Source: DATEJJ01 sp039649115 (GTDB lineage: Bacteria; Actinomycetota; Actinomycetes; Mycobacteriales; Micromonosporaceae). Taken from it: a stretch of DNA of 59,138 nt. Positions within the stretch are counted from its first letter, which is position 1; each line of letters begins with the position of its first letter. The position numbers and the translations under genes are program-made. A model generated the notes under the pieces. It saw only the letters and a list, made by a program, of their open reading frames with translations. It did not search any database and was not told the DNA's origin. The stretch covers positions 1 to 59,138 of the forward strand of contig JBBWZQ010000222.1 of the NCBI GenBank assembly GCA_039649115.1, given 5' to 3'. Positions 23,023 through 30,801 of this stretch are shown here, in pieces.

Positions 23023-25217
23023 CCCGGCTGGCGGTACGGCTGGCCTTCGGCGGGGGTCGCGAGCAATGGGTACGGCTGGCCGTCAGCGCGGTCGGCGTCG
23101 CCCTCGGGGTGGTGCTGCTGCTCCTCGCCGCGGTCGTCTTCCCCGCGCTGCGGGCACATGAGGCCCGGGACGCGTGGCTGCACACGTCCGCGCACAACGC
23201 CCGGCCGGCACAGGACGAGACGCGCACCGACCCGCTGCTGTTGCGGGTCCGGTTCGACGGCTACGCCGGCAAGGACGTCGTCGTCGCGGAGGTCGCGCCG
23301 CTCGGGCCGCGGGCACCGCTGCCGCCCGGCCTGTCCCGGCTGCCCGGCCCGGGCGAGGTGGCCGCCTCCCCCGCACTGGCGCGGTTGATGCGGCAGGTGC
23401 CGGGCGACCAGCTGGCCGACCGGTTCCCGGGCCGGATCACCGGAACCGTCGGCGACGCGGCGCTGAAGTCCCCGGACGCGCTGGTCGTCTTCGTCGGGCA
23501 CACGCCGGCGGAGCTGCGCGGCAAGCCCTTCGTGGACGAGGTGCGCAGCATCGAGTCGCAAGGGTTCAGCGTCGCGCTGAGCCGCTTCGGCCGGATGGTC
23601 CTCGCGCTCGGCGGCGCCGCGCTGCTGATGCCGGTACTCGTGCTGATCGGCACCGCCACCCGGCTGTCGGCGGCCCGCCGGGAGCAGCGGCTCGCCGCCA
23701 TGCGGCTGGTGGGCGCCACACCGCGGCAGATCCGCCTGGTCGCGGTCGTGGAAACGGTGATCGGCGCGGCCGCCGGTACCCTCCTCGGGTTTGCGGCCTT
23801 CGCGGTGGCGCGGCCGTTCGCCGCGCACGCCGACATCGACGGCTCGCCGTTCTTCCCCGCGGACCTTCGGCTGTCGTGGTGGGCGGCGGTGCTGATCGGG
23901 TCGGGTGCGCCGGTGATGGCCGGCGTGGCGGCGCTGGTGTCGCTGCGCCGGGTGCAGGTCTCTCCGCTCGGCGTCACCCGGCAGGCCACACCGGCCCGGC
24001 CGAGCTGGCGGCGGCTGATCCCGCTCGCGGCCAGCACGGCTCTGTTCGCGGCGTCGCTGCCCGTCCTCGTGGCGGCCGGCGGTGAAGGTCCACTGTGGAT
24101 GATGGCGGGTGCGTTGACGTTGCTCATCGCCGGCATCCTCGTGGCCGGGCCGTGGCTGACGATGGGGGTCGGCCGGCTGCTGACCGCGGTGTCCCGCCGG
24201 GTGCCCACGCTGCTCGCCGGCCACCGCCTGACGGGCAACCCCGCGGCCGGATTCCGGGCCATCAGCGGGCTGGTCCTCGCGGTCTTCCTCGTCACCATGG
24301 CCAGCGTGGCGACCTCGATCGCGGTGACCCCGGTGGCCGACCCGGGCCAGGAGTTGCTCCCCGCGTCGTCGGTCGGCGCCCAGTTCCTCTACCACGGCGA
24401 TCCGCTGCCGCCGGCCGGCCAGGCCAACGCGCTCAGTGCGCGGGTACGGGCCATAGCGGGCGTGACCGGGCTGCTGGACCTGCGGTGGCCGGCCGCGGCC
24501 CCGCCGACCGGGAGCGAGCGCGCGCTGACCGTCGTGACGCGCTGCGCCGGCCTGCGCGCGGCGGGGCTGGCCGGCTGCGCCGATCCGGCCGCTGTCGTCA
24601 GTCTCGACGCCCGGCCGCTGGGCAACGGCATCATCCAGGGGATCGGCCCGGCCGCCGCCGGCACCGCACCCGAACGCCTGCCCGTGTTCGGCGTGCTGGT
24701 CAGCACGGACGGCCGTCGCTCCACAATGGAGACTGTGCGCACCGCGATCGAGCGGGCGGTGCCGGATCCGGTCTGGCTGCCCTGGACGGGCGACGAGGTC
24801 AAGGCGCAGAACCACGCGCAGGCCGACCAGTGGACCCGCATCGGCGACGCGGTACTGCTCGCGGCGCTGCTCATGGCCGGCTTCAGCCTGGCCGTGTCGG
24901 TCGCCGGCGGGTTGGTGGAGCGCAAGCGACCCTTCGCCCTGCTGCGCCTGGCCGGCATGCGCCCCGCCGACCTGCGCCGGGTGCTGCTGGCCGAGACGGC
25001 CGGGCCGCTGGTCACCGTCGCGCTGGCCAGCGCCGCGCTCGGCATGGCCGTGGTCTCGTACATCGCCTGGGTCTCCGGCGCCCGGTGGCAGCCACCGGAC
25101 CCCAGCTACTGGTGGATCCTCGGCGGCGGCCTGGCGCTGTCGCTCGGCGTCGCGATGGCCGTGACCACCCCGCTGCTGGGCCGGCTCACGTCACTGGAGA
25201 CCGCCCGGTTCGAGTGA
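23019..25217 (+). CDS. FtsX-like ABC permease
   Basis: A 732-residue membrane protein with an N-terminal helix, a large extracytoplasmic domain, and two FtsX-type three-helix blocks: the first near residues 200-310 (RLAAMRLVGATPRQIRLVAVVE), the second at the C-terminus (FALLRLAGMRPADLRRVLLAE). It partners the preceding ATPase, in an exporter or mechanotransmission complex of unknown substrate, controlled by the PadR gene. Confidence 0.9.
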   Translation: MTRLAVRLAFGGGREQWVRLAVSAVGVALGVVLLLLAAVVFPALRAHEARDAWLHTSAHNARPAQDETRTDPLLLRVRFDGYAGKDVVVAEVAPLGPRAPLPPGLSRLPGPGEVAASPALARLMRQVPGDQLADRFPGRITGTVGDAALKSPDALVVFVGHTPAELRGKPFVDEVRSIESQGFSVALSRFGRMVLALGGAALLMPVLVLIGTATRLSAARREQRLAAMRLVGATPRQIRLVAVVETVIGAAAGTLLGFAAFAVARPFAAHADIDGSPFFPADLRLSWWAAVLIGSGAPVMAGVAALVSLRRVQVSPLGVTRQATPARPSWRRLIPLAASTALFAASLPVLVAAGGEGPLWMMAGALTLLIAGILVAGPWLTMGVGRLLTAVSRRVPTLLAGHRLTGNPAAGFRAISGLVLAVFLVTMASVATSIAVTPVADPGQELLPASSVGAQFLYHGDPLPPAGQANALSARVRAIAGVTGLLDLRWPAAAPPTGSERALTVVTRCAGLRAAGLAGCADPAAVVSLDARPLGNGIIQGIGPAAAGTAPERLPVFGVLVSTDGRRSTMETVRTAIERAVPDPVWLPWTGDEVKAQNHAQADQWTRIGDAVLLAALLMAGFSLAVSVAGGLVERKRPFALLRLAGMRPADLRRVLLAETAGPLVTVALASAALGMAVVSYIAWVSGARWQPPDPSYWWILGGGLALSLGVAMAVTTPLLGRLTSLETARFE

Positions 25218-25293
25218 CGCCGATCGAGGTCAGGAGGACCAGCGCGTCGATGATGTCCTCGCCGGCGGGCTTCACCGGGACGGTGCGGCCGCG

Positions 25294-25608
25294 TCAGGTA
25301 CAGGCGCCGGCCGCGGTGACCTTCCCCGCGCCGTCGTAGGTGATCGTGTAACTGCCGCCCGCCGGCCGCCCGGCGAGCAGGCCGGCGGTGACGAGCGCGT
25401 CCATGCTCGCGGCCCACCCGCCGTGCTCGGCGTAGTAGGCGGCCACGGCGCCCTGCACGTTCCGCTTGTCGGATCGGCAACTGGTGGTGCTGGAGAAGGC
25501 GGAGAACCCGTGGACGACCCGTATGCCGAGGGCCGACAGGACGCCGAGGACGACGATCACGATCACCATCTCGACGAGGACGCTCCCCGCATCGGCCGTA
25601 CGGCGCAC
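25294..25608 (-). CDS. Orphan type IV prepilin-like protein
   Basis: A 104-residue protein beginning with a short basic leader ending in Gly, then SVLVEMVIVIVVLGVLSALGI: a type III (prepilin peptidase) signal with Glu at mature position 5. The rest is a small globular domain with two cysteines (TTSCRS and the C-terminal ACT) like minor pilins. GTG 25608 follows GGGGGAAG. No other pilus gene lies nearby. Confidence 0.78.
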   Translation of the reverse strand: MRRTADAGSVLVEMVIVIVVLGVLSALGIRVVHGFSAFSSTTSCRSDKRNVQGAVAAYYAEHGGWAASMDALVTAGLLAGRPAGGSYTITYDGAGKVTAAGACT

Positions 25609-25708
25609 GCTTCCCCCTCACAGAGAGTGACATCAGGGGAAATGCTAGCGAGGATCCCGCCGCCCACTGTCCGCTGAGCGGGCCGCGCGCATCACCGGAA
25701 CGGCTGGG

Positions 25709-26329
25709 TCAGCCGGCCGGCGCTCCGATGATCTCGTCGATCAGGCCGTACTCCCTGGCCTGCTCGGCGGTCAGCACCCGGCCGGCGGCCAGGTCGTCCT
25801 CGATCCGGCTGCGCGGCTGGCCGGTGACCGCGACCAGGCGCTCCACCAGCTCGTCCAGTTCGCGAAGGTACTCCCCCGCGGCGGCGGCGACCTCGTCGGC
25901 CGTACCGCCGGCACCGGTGGCGTGCGGCTCGGTGAGCCGGATGCGGGCGTGCCGGTGGGCGAGCCGCCGGCCGGCCGCGGCGAGTACCGCGACCGCGGCG
26001 CCGCCGACCTGAGCGGGTACCACCGCGCGCAGCGGGGCGCGCATCGCGTCGATCGCGTCCACGATCGCGAAGGCGGCGGACAGCTCGCCGTCCAGCGCGG
26101 TCAGGTGCAGCTCCACCGGCTGCGCGCCGAGCGCGTCGAGGGTGAACAGCGCGGCGGCGGCCTGGCTGGCCACCGGACCGGTCAGCGGCCCGCGCAGCAT
26201 GACGATCCGCCGGTCGAACAGGCGCTCCTCGAGCCAGGGCGGCATCGCGTCGGCACCGGGGACCGGCTGGGGGTCGCGGTGCGGGTCGGGCGGGCGGTAC
26301 GGGTACCGCGCCCGGGTGGCAGGCGTCAT
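25709..26329 (-). CDS. ClpP-like protein lacking the catalytic triad
   Basis: A 206-residue protein of ClpP fold: LEERLFDRRIVMLRGPLTGPVA at the start and LTAEQAREYGLIDEII at the end match ClpP. The serine motif is AQVGGAAVA where active ClpP has GQAASMG, and the IHQP histidine region reads LTEPH. The nucleophile and histidine therefore seem lost, so it is probably an inactive structural or regulatory subunit, as in heteromeric ClpP complexes. The first 28 residues are Pro-rich; ATG 26245 is an alternative start. Confidence 0.82.
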   Translation of the reverse strand: MTPATRARYPYRPPDPHRDPQPVPGADAMPPWLEERLFDRRIVMLRGPLTGPVASQAAAALFTLDALGAQPVELHLTALDGELSAAFAIVDAIDAMRAPLRAVVPAQVGGAAVAVLAAAGRRLAHRHARIRLTEPHATGAGGTADEVAAAAGEYLRELDELVERLVAVTGQPRSRIEDDLAAGRVLTAEQAREYGLIDEIIGAPAG

Positions 26330-26436
26330 CCGGGAAACATACCTCCCCGAAAGGGTTGTGTGTCCCTGTCGACAGCGCCGCGCCCGCGCGGCGGCCTTTA
26401 CGCTCTGGTCTCCCGCAAGCCCGTGAGGAGGTCGCC

Positions 26437-26925
26437 GTGACAGGTGTTGAGCTGGTCGCGGGCTACCTGGTGGCCTGGGCGGTGCGCAAGGCGCGGCGGG
26501 TGGCCGGGCGGGCCGACGCGCAGGTCGATCGGGCGCTGGATGCCGGGCTGGACCGGCTGCGCGATGTCGTCAGCCAGCGGCTGCCCGGCGACGCGGCGCT
26601 GGCCCGGCTGGCGGCGGAGGCGGCCGAGCGGGGTGACGTGAGCGAGCGCACCCGGCAGCGGGTGGCCCTCGCGGTGGAGGAGGCAGCGGAGCAGGACCCG
26701 CGGTTCGCGGCGACGGTGGCGGAGTTGGTGGGCACGCTGGCCGGCGGCGCGGGTGTGGCGGTGGTGGCCGGGGACCACGGCCTGGCGGCGGGGGGCGGAG
26801 TCGGGATCAGGGCGTCCGGGCACGGCGTGGCGGCCGGGGTGATCGGCGGACAGCTGTCCATCGCAAACCCTCCCGGGCCGGGACCGACGGCGCCGCAGCG
26901 GCACCCGGCGACGCACTGGCGGTAG
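26437..26925 (+). CDS. Small Gly-rich-tail protein upstream of STAND NTPase
   Basis: A 162-residue protein of unknown family. Residues about 1-105 are charged and helical (VAGYLVAWAVRKARRVAGRA, then RVALAVEEAAEQDPRF). The C-terminal part carries glycine-turn repeats: GDHGLAAGGGVGIR, then GHGVAAGVIGGQLSIANPP. Such tails occur in actinobacterial proteins next to STAND NTPases. GTG 26437 follows GAGGAGG. The gene ends 32 bp before the NTPase start and in another frame. Confidence 0.65.
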   Translation: MTGVELVAGYLVAWAVRKARRVAGRADAQVDRALDAGLDRLRDVVSQRLPGDAALARLAAEAAERGDVSERTRQRVALAVEEAAEQDPRFAATVAELVGTLAGGAGVAVVAGDHGLAAGGGVGIRASGHGVAAGVIGGQLSIANPPGPGPTAPQRHPATHWR

Positions 26926-26957
26926 CGGCGCAGACCGCGGTCCTGGCCACCGGCGGC

Positions 26958-29339
26958 GTGGCGGTGGGCCGGGTGGACCGCCTGGTGTTGCACGGCTCGC
27001 TGCGCTCGCCGGAGGTGACCGTCACCGCTCCGCTGGGGCGCCGGGACGGGCAGCGGCCGCTGCGCGGCCGGGCAGACGTGGTGGGTCGGCTGCTCGACGC
27101 CCTGGCGGCCCGGTCCGGACCGCGCATCCACGTGCTGTACGGCATGGGCGGCTGCGGCAAGACGTCGGTGGCGCTGGAGGTCGCCGCGCACGCGGAGGTG
27201 CCGGTGTGGTGGGTATCGGCGGCCGGCGCCGCGACGCTGCACGCGGGCCTGCTCGCGGTGGCCCGGCAGGCCGGTGCGGACCGGGTCCGGTCGACCGGTG
27301 CGGACCAGGTCGCACCGACCGGGGCGGACCCGGCGGACCTGCTGTGGCGCCGGCTGGCCGCCCGGCGGGCCGGCTGGCTGCTGGTCATCGACAACGCCGA
27401 CGACCCGGGGCTGCTCGCCCGGGTGGGCGGCGAGTTGGTGGACGGCGACGGTTGGCTGCGTCCGGTGGCCGTGCCGGGGCTGGTCCTGGTCACCAGCCGC
27501 GACGCCCGGTGGCCCGGGTGGTGCCGGCGCCACCCGCTCGGCGTGCTGGACGCCGCCGCCGGCGCGCAGGTGTTGCTGGACCACGCCGCACAGGCGGGCA
27601 CCAGCGAGCAGGCCCGGCTGCTGGCCGCCAGACTCGGCGGGCTGCCGCTGGCCCTGCGCCTGGCCGGCTCCTACCTGGCCGCGACGACGATGGCGCTGAT
27701 CGCGGATCCCGGCGCCGCGGTGAGCTTCGCCGGGTACCTGGCGGCGTGGCGGGCCGGTGGCGGCCTGCCCCGGGCGCGGGAGCCCGGCGGCACCGGTCGC
27801 GACCGGGAGGTGCTCGGCCGGACCTGGGAACTGTCGCTGGACCTGCTGGCCACCCGCGGGCTGCCCGCGGCGCGGGTGCTGCTGCGCCTGCTGTCCATGC
27901 TGGCCGACGCGCCGATCCCGTACCGGCTGCTGCTGGAGCCGCGGGTGGTCGCCGCCTCGGCGCTGCTGTGCGGGCAGGACGCGGCCGGCCTGTCCCGCCT
28001 GCTGCGCGGACTGTCCGATGTGGGCCTTGTCGAGATCGACCCGTCCGGCATTCCCGTGCTGCGCATCCACCCGCTGGTACGCCAGGCCAGCCGCGCCGGG
28101 CGAGCACAGCCGGAGCTGGACGACTACCACCGGCTCGCGGTGGACCTGCTGTGCCAGGCCGCCGGTGACAGCGCTGGTACCCCCGAGGTGGACACCTGGC
28201 CGGCGTGGCAGTTGCTTGCCCCGCATGCCTTCGCGGTCGCCCGCGCGGTCGCGTCGGCGGACCGGCCGGTCGCGGAACTGGTGTCGCGCGCGGGCGCGGT
28301 GGCCCTGCTCGCCGGGCGGGTGCTGGATCCGATGGGCGCGTTCGCGCAGGCGCAGGCGGAACTGCAGGCGGTCTACGACGGGCTGCGGCGGGTGCTGGGC
28401 GAGGAGCACCCGGCCACCCTGGCCGAGCGGCACGAGCTGGCGGTGATCCTGCGCGCCCGCGGCCGGTACCCGCAGGCGCAGGCGGAACTCCAGGCGGTGT
28501 ACGACATCCGGCGCCGGGTGCTGGGCGACGAGCACCGCGACACCCTGGCCAGCCGGCACGAACTGGGCCGGGTGCTGCGCGCCCGCGGCCGGTACCCGCA
28601 GGCGCAGGCGCAACTCCAGGCGGTGTACGACATCCGGCGCCGGATGCTGGGCGACGAGCACCGCGACACCCTCGCCACCCGGCACCTGCTCGCCGGGGTG
28701 CTGCGCGCCCAGGGCCGGTACGGGCGGGCCCAGGCCGAGTTGGCCGCGGTCCACGAGGGCTTCCGGCGGGTACTCGGTGAGGGGCACCCGCGGACGCTGC
28801 TCACCCGGCACGTGCTGGCCCTCGTGCTGCGGGCGCGCGGCCGGTACGAGCAGGCCCTGGCCGAGGAGCGGGCGGTGTACGAGGGCCTGCGGCGGGTGCT
28901 GGGCGAGGAGAACCCCAACACGCTGCTGGCCCGCCAGGCACTGGCCGTGCTGCGGCACGACTGCGGCCAGCGCGAGCAGGGGCACGCCGAACTGCAGACG
29001 GTGTACGCGGCGTGGCAGCGGGAGTTGGGCGCGGAGCACCCCGACACGCTCGCCGCCCGGCACGACCTGGCCCGGGTGCTGCACGCCGGGGGCGAACACG
29101 GTGCGGCACAGGCCCACCTCGACGCGGTGTACGACGTGCGGCGCCGGGTGCTCGGCGACGAGCACCCGGACACGCTCGCCGCCCGGCACGACCTGGCCCG
29201 GGTGTGGCACGACGGCGGGCAGCGGGAGCGGGCACACGCCGACCTCCAGGCGGTGTACGGTATCCGGCGGCGGGTGCTGGGCTCCGACCATCCCGACACC
29301 GTCGCCACCCGGCGCTGGCTCCGGGAAAACCCGCGATAG
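26958..29339 (+). CDS. STAND NTPase with tetratricopeptide repeats
   Basis: A 793-residue signalling ATPase. The Walker A is GMGGCGKTSVAL (about residues 63-74), Walker B LLVIDNAD near residue 145, sensor-like LVLVTSRDARW, and GLPLALRLAGSYL completes the NB-ARC/AP-ATPase core. From about residue 460 there are about eight TPR units of 42 residues (pattern RARGRYPQAQAELQAVYDIRRRVLG). STAND proteins oligomerise on sensing a ligand and trigger an effector. The first residues (GRVDRLVLHGS) resemble the Gly-turn motif of the upstream gene. The frame is open upstream of 26958 without another ATG or GTG. Confidence 0.88.
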   Translation: MAVGRVDRLVLHGSLRSPEVTVTAPLGRRDGQRPLRGRADVVGRLLDALAARSGPRIHVLYGMGGCGKTSVALEVAAHAEVPVWWVSAAGAATLHAGLLAVARQAGADRVRSTGADQVAPTGADPADLLWRRLAARRAGWLLVIDNADDPGLLARVGGELVDGDGWLRPVAVPGLVLVTSRDARWPGWCRRHPLGVLDAAAGAQVLLDHAAQAGTSEQARLLAARLGGLPLALRLAGSYLAATTMALIADPGAAVSFAGYLAAWRAGGGLPRAREPGGTGRDREVLGRTWELSLDLLATRGLPAARVLLRLLSMLADAPIPYRLLLEPRVVAASALLCGQDAAGLSRLLRGLSDVGLVEIDPSGIPVLRIHPLVRQASRAGRAQPELDDYHRLAVDLLCQAAGDSAGTPEVDTWPAWQLLAPHAFAVARAVASADRPVAELVSRAGAVALLAGRVLDPMGAFAQAQAELQAVYDGLRRVLGEEHPATLAERHELAVILRARGRYPQAQAELQAVYDIRRRVLGDEHRDTLASRHELGRVLRARGRYPQAQAQLQAVYDIRRRMLGDEHRDTLATRHLLAGVLRAQGRYGRAQAELAAVHEGFRRVLGEGHPRTLLTRHVLALVLRARGRYEQALAEERAVYEGLRRVLGEENPNTLLARQALAVLRHDCGQREQGHAELQTVYAAWQRELGAEHPDTLAARHDLARVLHAGGEHGAAQAHLDAVYDVRRRVLGDEHPDTLAARHDLARVWHDGGQRERAHADLQAVYGIRRRVLGSDHPDTVATRRWLRENPR

Positions 29340-29368
29340 CTTTCGCAGGTCCACCGTGCTTACATGTT

Positions 29369-29382
29369 GAGAACGAGTTCTA
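29369..29382. promoter_or_regulatory. KstR-like operator
   Basis: GAGAACGAGTTCTA; one mismatch (first base) to the KstR consensus TnnAACnnGTTnnA. It lies 27 bp before the DUF2613 gene, so that gene and the DUF3068 gene are candidate regulon members. Confidence 0.6.
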
Positions 29383-29409
29383 GCCGACGTGCCCGGAGAG
29401 GGTGGAACG

Positions 29410-29586
29410 GTGAAAACACTCCAGACCCTGCTCGTCGGCGCCCTGATCGGCGCGCTGGTCGCCGTGCTCGGCGTCGCCGCGGTCAGCCGGGTCGTCAACC
29501 CGTCCGCGGTCGACGTCGCGCACCGCCAGGCCGCCGACACCGGGTACGACCCCGCGGCGCCGCCACCGTTCTACGGCACCAGGTGA
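29410..29586 (+). CDS. DUF2613 small membrane protein
   Basis: A 58-residue protein with one long N-terminal hydrophobic helix (LLVGALIGALVAVLGVAAV) and a short Pro-rich tail, matching the DUF2613 family of mycolata and relatives. GTG 29410 sits behind GGAGAGGGTGG. Function unknown; it precedes the DUF3068 gene by 42 bp and shares a KstR-like operator. Confidence 0.75.
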   Translation: MKTLQTLLVGALIGALVAVLGVAAVSRVVNPSAVDVAHRQAADTGYDPAAPPPFYGTR

Positions 29587-29628
29587 CGCCGGCTCTCGCT
29601 ACCGCCCACACCCCCAGTGGAGCACGTG

Positions 29629-30663
29629 ATGAAGAAGCGGATCGCCGGTGCCGCGCTCTTTGGCGCCGGCCTGTTTTTCCTTGTGGTTGCGCTTTCCCTC
29701 GGCTTTGTCGTGGTCCCGTTGCTGTCCCGGATCCCCTTCGACCTGAAGCCACCGGTGACCGCCGTCATCGCGCACGACGCGACGTTCGTCCAGGCGACCG
29801 TCGTCAATGACGTCCCGACGGCCGTGATCGGCCATGCGGACCTGGTCTCGACGACGGGCATCAACCCCGACGCCGCGGCCGCCGCGGACATCGGCGGCTC
29901 GATGAAGAACAAGGCCGTGGTATGGAACGTCTTCACGCAGACCAGGCGCAGCGACACCGGCGACGTCATCAGCTCCTCGAACGGCCGGATCGCGATGGAC
30001 CGGGTCACCGGCGCGGCCGTCGCCTGGAACGGCGAGTGCTACGCCGACCAGCTCGGGCAGGCCTGCCAGGCGAGCAACATCGCCTACTCCGGCCAGCTCT
30101 ACGCGTTCCCCTTCAACACCAGGAAGACGACCTACCAGTACTACGACATCACCCTGCGCAAGGCGCTGCCCATCGAGTACCAGGGCACCGAGACGGTCAA
30201 GGGCCTGACCACGTACCGGTTCACCCAGGTGGTCCCCGAGCGACAGTTGACTGTGGACAGTGCCACTCTCGACTTCCTGGCGGGCTCGCTGGCACCCGGC
30301 GCCACCGGCGGCTCCATGTGGTACAGCGCCACCCGTACCGTCTGGGTGGAGCCGGTCACCGGGTCCGTCGTCAACTACGCCGAGGAGCAGCACCGTACAC
30401 TCAGGACGGACAGCGGCGCGTCGGTCGTCCTGCTGGACGCGAAGTTCCAGTACACCCCGCAGACCCTCACCGAGGTCGCCCGGCAGACGTCGGACGGCCG
30501 GCTGCTCCTCGTCGGCCTCGGGCGCTGGGTGCCGGTCGCGCTGATCGTGCTGGCGCTCGCCGCGCTGGTCTCCGGCTTCCTGCTGACCCGCCGGGCGGCC
30601 CGGCCGGTGCCACCGGCGGCCCACCGCGCCGACGAGGACCGCACCGAACCGGCGCCCGTCTGA
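29629..30663 (+). CDS. DUF3068 (PorA-like) membrane protein
   Basis: A 344-residue protein with an N-terminal helix (GAALFGAGLFFLVVALSLGFVVVPLL), a large extracytoplasmic domain with two cysteines (GECYADQLGQACQ) and a C-terminal helix near residue 300 (VPVALIVLALAALVSGFLL). This matches DUF3068, annotated as porin PorA family in actinobacteria. ATG 29629 has GGAG upstream; GTG 29617 is also in frame. Behind a KstR-like site, it may aid steroid uptake or envelope handling, which is inference. Confidence 0.82.
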   Translation: MKKRIAGAALFGAGLFFLVVALSLGFVVVPLLSRIPFDLKPPVTAVIAHDATFVQATVVNDVPTAVIGHADLVSTTGINPDAAAAADIGGSMKNKAVVWNVFTQTRRSDTGDVISSSNGRIAMDRVTGAAVAWNGECYADQLGQACQASNIAYSGQLYAFPFNTRKTTYQYYDITLRKALPIEYQGTETVKGLTTYRFTQVVPERQLTVDSATLDFLAGSLAPGATGGSMWYSATRTVWVEPVTGSVVNYAEEQHRTLRTDSGASVVLLDAKFQYTPQTLTEVARQTSDGRLLLVGLGRWVPVALIVLALAALVSGFLLTRRAARPVPPAAHRADEDRTEPAPV

Positions 30664-30801
30664 CTATGCCAGGTCCGGCAGGGTGCTGACCGCGTCGAAG
30701 CTGTACGCCTCCGGCACCAGCACGGTGTCCAGGCCGGCGGCCTCGTAGGCGGCCAGCTCGGCGACGGTCTGGGTGAACCCGCCGCTGTAGTTCGGCGTCA
30801 T
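30664..30801 (-). pseudogene. N-terminal stub of F420-dependent (LLM) oxidoreductase
   Basis: Only 45 codons remain: MTPNYSGGFTQTVAELAAYE, then AGLDTVLVPEAYSFDAVS and TLPDLA before a TAG stop. The segment matches the N-terminus of LLM-class F420-dependent oxidoreductases such as Rv3520c of Mycobacterium tuberculosis, normally about 340 residues. The last residues differ from the expected LGYIAA, so the stub may join the true start to the true end after an internal deletion. It is coupled (ATGA) to the alcohol dehydrogenase gene. Confidence 0.75.

Noticed and set aside
28373..29335. Tandem repeat array considered as CRISPR or satellite
   Set aside because: The period is about 126 bp and follows the 42-residue TPR units of the coding sequence.
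26463..29540. 1025-residue minus-strand open frame
   Set aside because: Antisense to the STAND/TPR gene; its repeats mirror the TPR units.
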